Shown here in pieces: positions 62,943-64,000 of a stretch of DNA of 64,000 nucleotides (the first letter of the stretch is position 1; every line of letters starts with the position of its first letter). This DNA comes from DASRDR01 sp963812945 [NCBI: uncultured Candidatus Rokubacteria bacterium] (lineage in GTDB: Bacteria; Methylomirabilota; Methylomirabilia; Rokubacteriales): assembly GCA_963812945.1 (NCBI GenBank), contig CAWEXD010000010.1, positions 558,001-622,000 on the forward strand. The letters are read 5' to 3'. Below the pieces are notes generated by a model. It was not told the DNA's origin and searched no databases. It saw only the letters and a list, made by a program, of their open reading frames with translations. Position numbers and translations under genes: made by a program.

Positions 62943-63716
62943 GTGAATGTCCGTGGTGAGGTGCACGCCTATCTCCCGCCTGAGCACCATAGGCGGCTCA
63001 AGCTCGAGGCGGCGGCCCGCCGCGTCTCCCTCTCACAGTGCGTCGGCGAGTGCCTGGGCGAGTACTTCGCGCTGCGCGAGGAGATGGCGACGGCGCTCGA
63101 GACTCCGGATCAGACCGGTGATCTCAGCCGGTGCGTGATCCACGTGTTGCTGGCGGAGACCGAGCAGCGCCTGGTGGCCACGTTCGAGCGCTACGTAGAC
63201 GACCTTGCGGCGGTCCGCGGGGGCGTGGATGCCCTCCTGGCCGTGTCCGACCGCGCGGAGTTCCTCGCCCTGTGCCAGACACCGGAGGTGCCCCCGGCGG
63301 CCCAGGACCGGGCGCTGGCGAGCGGCCAGCGGCGGTTCGCGCACTGGCGCCAGGGCGTGGCTCGCATGCTCCTCGCCTCGGGGCGGCCTGTGCCGTGGCC
63401 CCTGGCGGAACCAGAGCCAGCCGGCAATCTCGTGCCGAAGGGGGCGCAGACCCACGCGGGCGTCGATGATCCCGGGACGGCCTCCCTGCCACGCCCGATG
63501 AGACCTGACGGCCGGCCCGACGAACAGGGCGACCCTCGGCCTTTGAGGTCTGCCGCGCCGCTCGACCGGCCCGCGCATGAGGGATCCCGGCGCGCCCCGG
63601 GCGGGCCTGACCGAGCGCCTGATCAGGCAGCCGTCGGTACCGGCCTGCGCGTGCGCCTCGCGCGCCTCGTGGGGTGGCGCCGGGAGCCGGCGGCCGAGTC
63701 CTCGCCCCGCCCTTGA
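62943..63716 (+). CDS. Hypothetical protein with CopG/ribbon-helix-helix-like N-terminus
   Basis: The 257-residue protein begins at GTG with VNVRGEVHAYLPPEHHRRLK then LEAAARRVSLSQCVGECLGE, a pattern like ribbon-helix-helix DNA-binding domains. A helical middle (ETEQRLVATFERYVDDLAAV) and an Arg/Pro-rich disordered tail follow. I do not recognise a family. Lying just beyond the broken tRNA-Ser, it may be an accessory gene of an integrated element. Confidence 0.5.
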   Translation: MNVRGEVHAYLPPEHHRRLKLEAAARRVSLSQCVGECLGEYFALREEMATALETPDQTGDLSRCVIHVLLAETEQRLVATFERYVDDLAAVRGGVDALLAVSDRAEFLALCQTPEVPPAAQDRALASGQRRFAHWRQGVARMLLASGRPVPWPLAEPEPAGNLVPKGAQTHAGVDDPGTASLPRPMRPDGRPDEQGDPRPLRSAAPLDRPAHEGSRRAPGGPDRAPDQAAVGTGLRVRLARLVGWRREPAAESSPRP

Positions 63717-63771
63717 CTCACACCGGTCCCCGGCTGCTCTCGCTGGAGGGCGGTCGTCACTCTCAAATGAC

Positions 63772-63792
63772 ACGGCCCTCGCCGAGGGCCGT
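63772..63792 (+). terminator. Hairpin after the RHH-like gene
   Basis: ACGGCCCTC-GCC-GAGGGCCGT forms a perfect 9-bp stem, 56 bases after the gene stop. There is no T-run, so termination efficiency is uncertain. Confidence 0.45.
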
Positions 63793-63968
63793 CCCGGGCC
63801 ACGCGCCCGTGTTCCGGTCCTGAGAAATGACCAGCCTCGATCCGGGGTTGGCCGACACGCGGCGTACCGCTTTATCTTGCCGTGCACTTTCCTTCCTCCC
63901 ATCCTCTCGCACAGTATTTCTGGAGCCGCCATCGCATCGTTGACCCGGTCAGGCGCATATGCAAGGAT

Positions 63969-64000
63969 ATGGGCGTGTACGAGATCCGCTTCGCCGCAGG
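63969..64000 (+). CDS. Partial gene cut by the right window edge
   Basis: An ATG preceded by AAGGA opens a frame MGVYEIRFAA that runs off the end. The opening resembles ParE/RelE-type toxin starts (YEIRF-A), but ten residues cannot prove it. If real, it would suit an element-borne toxin-antitoxin pair, though the upstream gene is not a clear antitoxin. Confidence 0.3.
   Translation, partial: MGVYEIRFAA

Overview
This is high-GC bacterial DNA carrying a chromosome replication-origin region. The order rpmH-rnpA-yidC-rsmG-parA-parB-mnmA-atpFHAGDC on the minus strand, divergent from dnaA-dnaN-recF-gyrB-gyrA-serS on the plus strand, is the classical bacterial oriC neighbourhood. High GC, paired DUF507 genes, an NfeD/FloA operon and the general gene style suggest an uncultured soil or groundwater lineage of the Rokubacteria/Methylomirabilota type. 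That placement is an inference; no rRNA is present to test it.

Region 1 (1-19,200) is accessory and mosaic. It holds a transporter, a stress block (superoxide dismutase, a DksA-like zinc finger, a small lipoprotein), two insertion sequences and several gene remnants. Copies of the 3' half of tRNA-Arg(TCT) lie at 4004 and 7050, in the same orientation as the intact tRNA gene at 18958-19034. This is the signature of one or more tRNA-integrated islands of about 12-15 kb, although no integrase is visible. The cargo includes a cation/proton antiporter operon, DUF5985-type membrane proteins, an NfeD protease/flotillin (FloA) operon, and two convergent redox genes. Each redox gene is interrupted by a single in-frame UGA exactly at a redox-active cysteine position (UxxC in a redoxin, CxxU in an AhpD-like protein). 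Each UGA is followed at the right distance by a perfect 7-bp hairpin with G in its loop. They are strong candidates for undescribed selenoproteins.

Region 2 (19,380-25,660) is housekeeping: a ceramidase-like membrane protein, rdgB, an OmpA-like lipoprotein, rph, a cell-wall amidase, tmRNA with smpB, and tRNAs Pro and Leu.

Region 3 (25,935-38,500) is a tight, mostly overlapping plus-strand gene cluster. It contains a nucleotidyltransferase, a PqqD-like peptide chaperone, a 40-residue peptide with a lasso-type YxxPxL leader motif, an S24/S26-like domain fused to what looks like a cluster-less radical-SAM barrel, an HPr-kinase-like protein, and five glycosyltransferase modules with a second PqqD. 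A minus-strand methyltransferase and a sugar epimerase-like gene close it. It resembles the uncharacterised HprK-related/PqqD peptide-modification systems, joined to glycan genes. No lasso cyclase or B2 protease was found, so the product is unknown.

Region 4 (38,650-62,500) is conserved core: a fumarylacetoacetate hydrolase-family gene, two DUF507 genes, the F1 and stator part of ATP synthase (atpB and atpE are elsewhere), mnmA, the Par system with a parS site lying on the parA start codon, ribosomal protein L34, RNase P protein, YidC, and the dnaA-serS block. A DnaA-box/GC-rich/DnaA-trio/T-rich unit between dnaA and dnaN is the likely unwinding site.

Region 5 (62,606-64,000) begins with a tRNA-Ser(TGA) gene cut off in the anticodon loop. 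Beyond the cut are direct repeats and a hypothetical gene, suggesting the edge of another integrated element.
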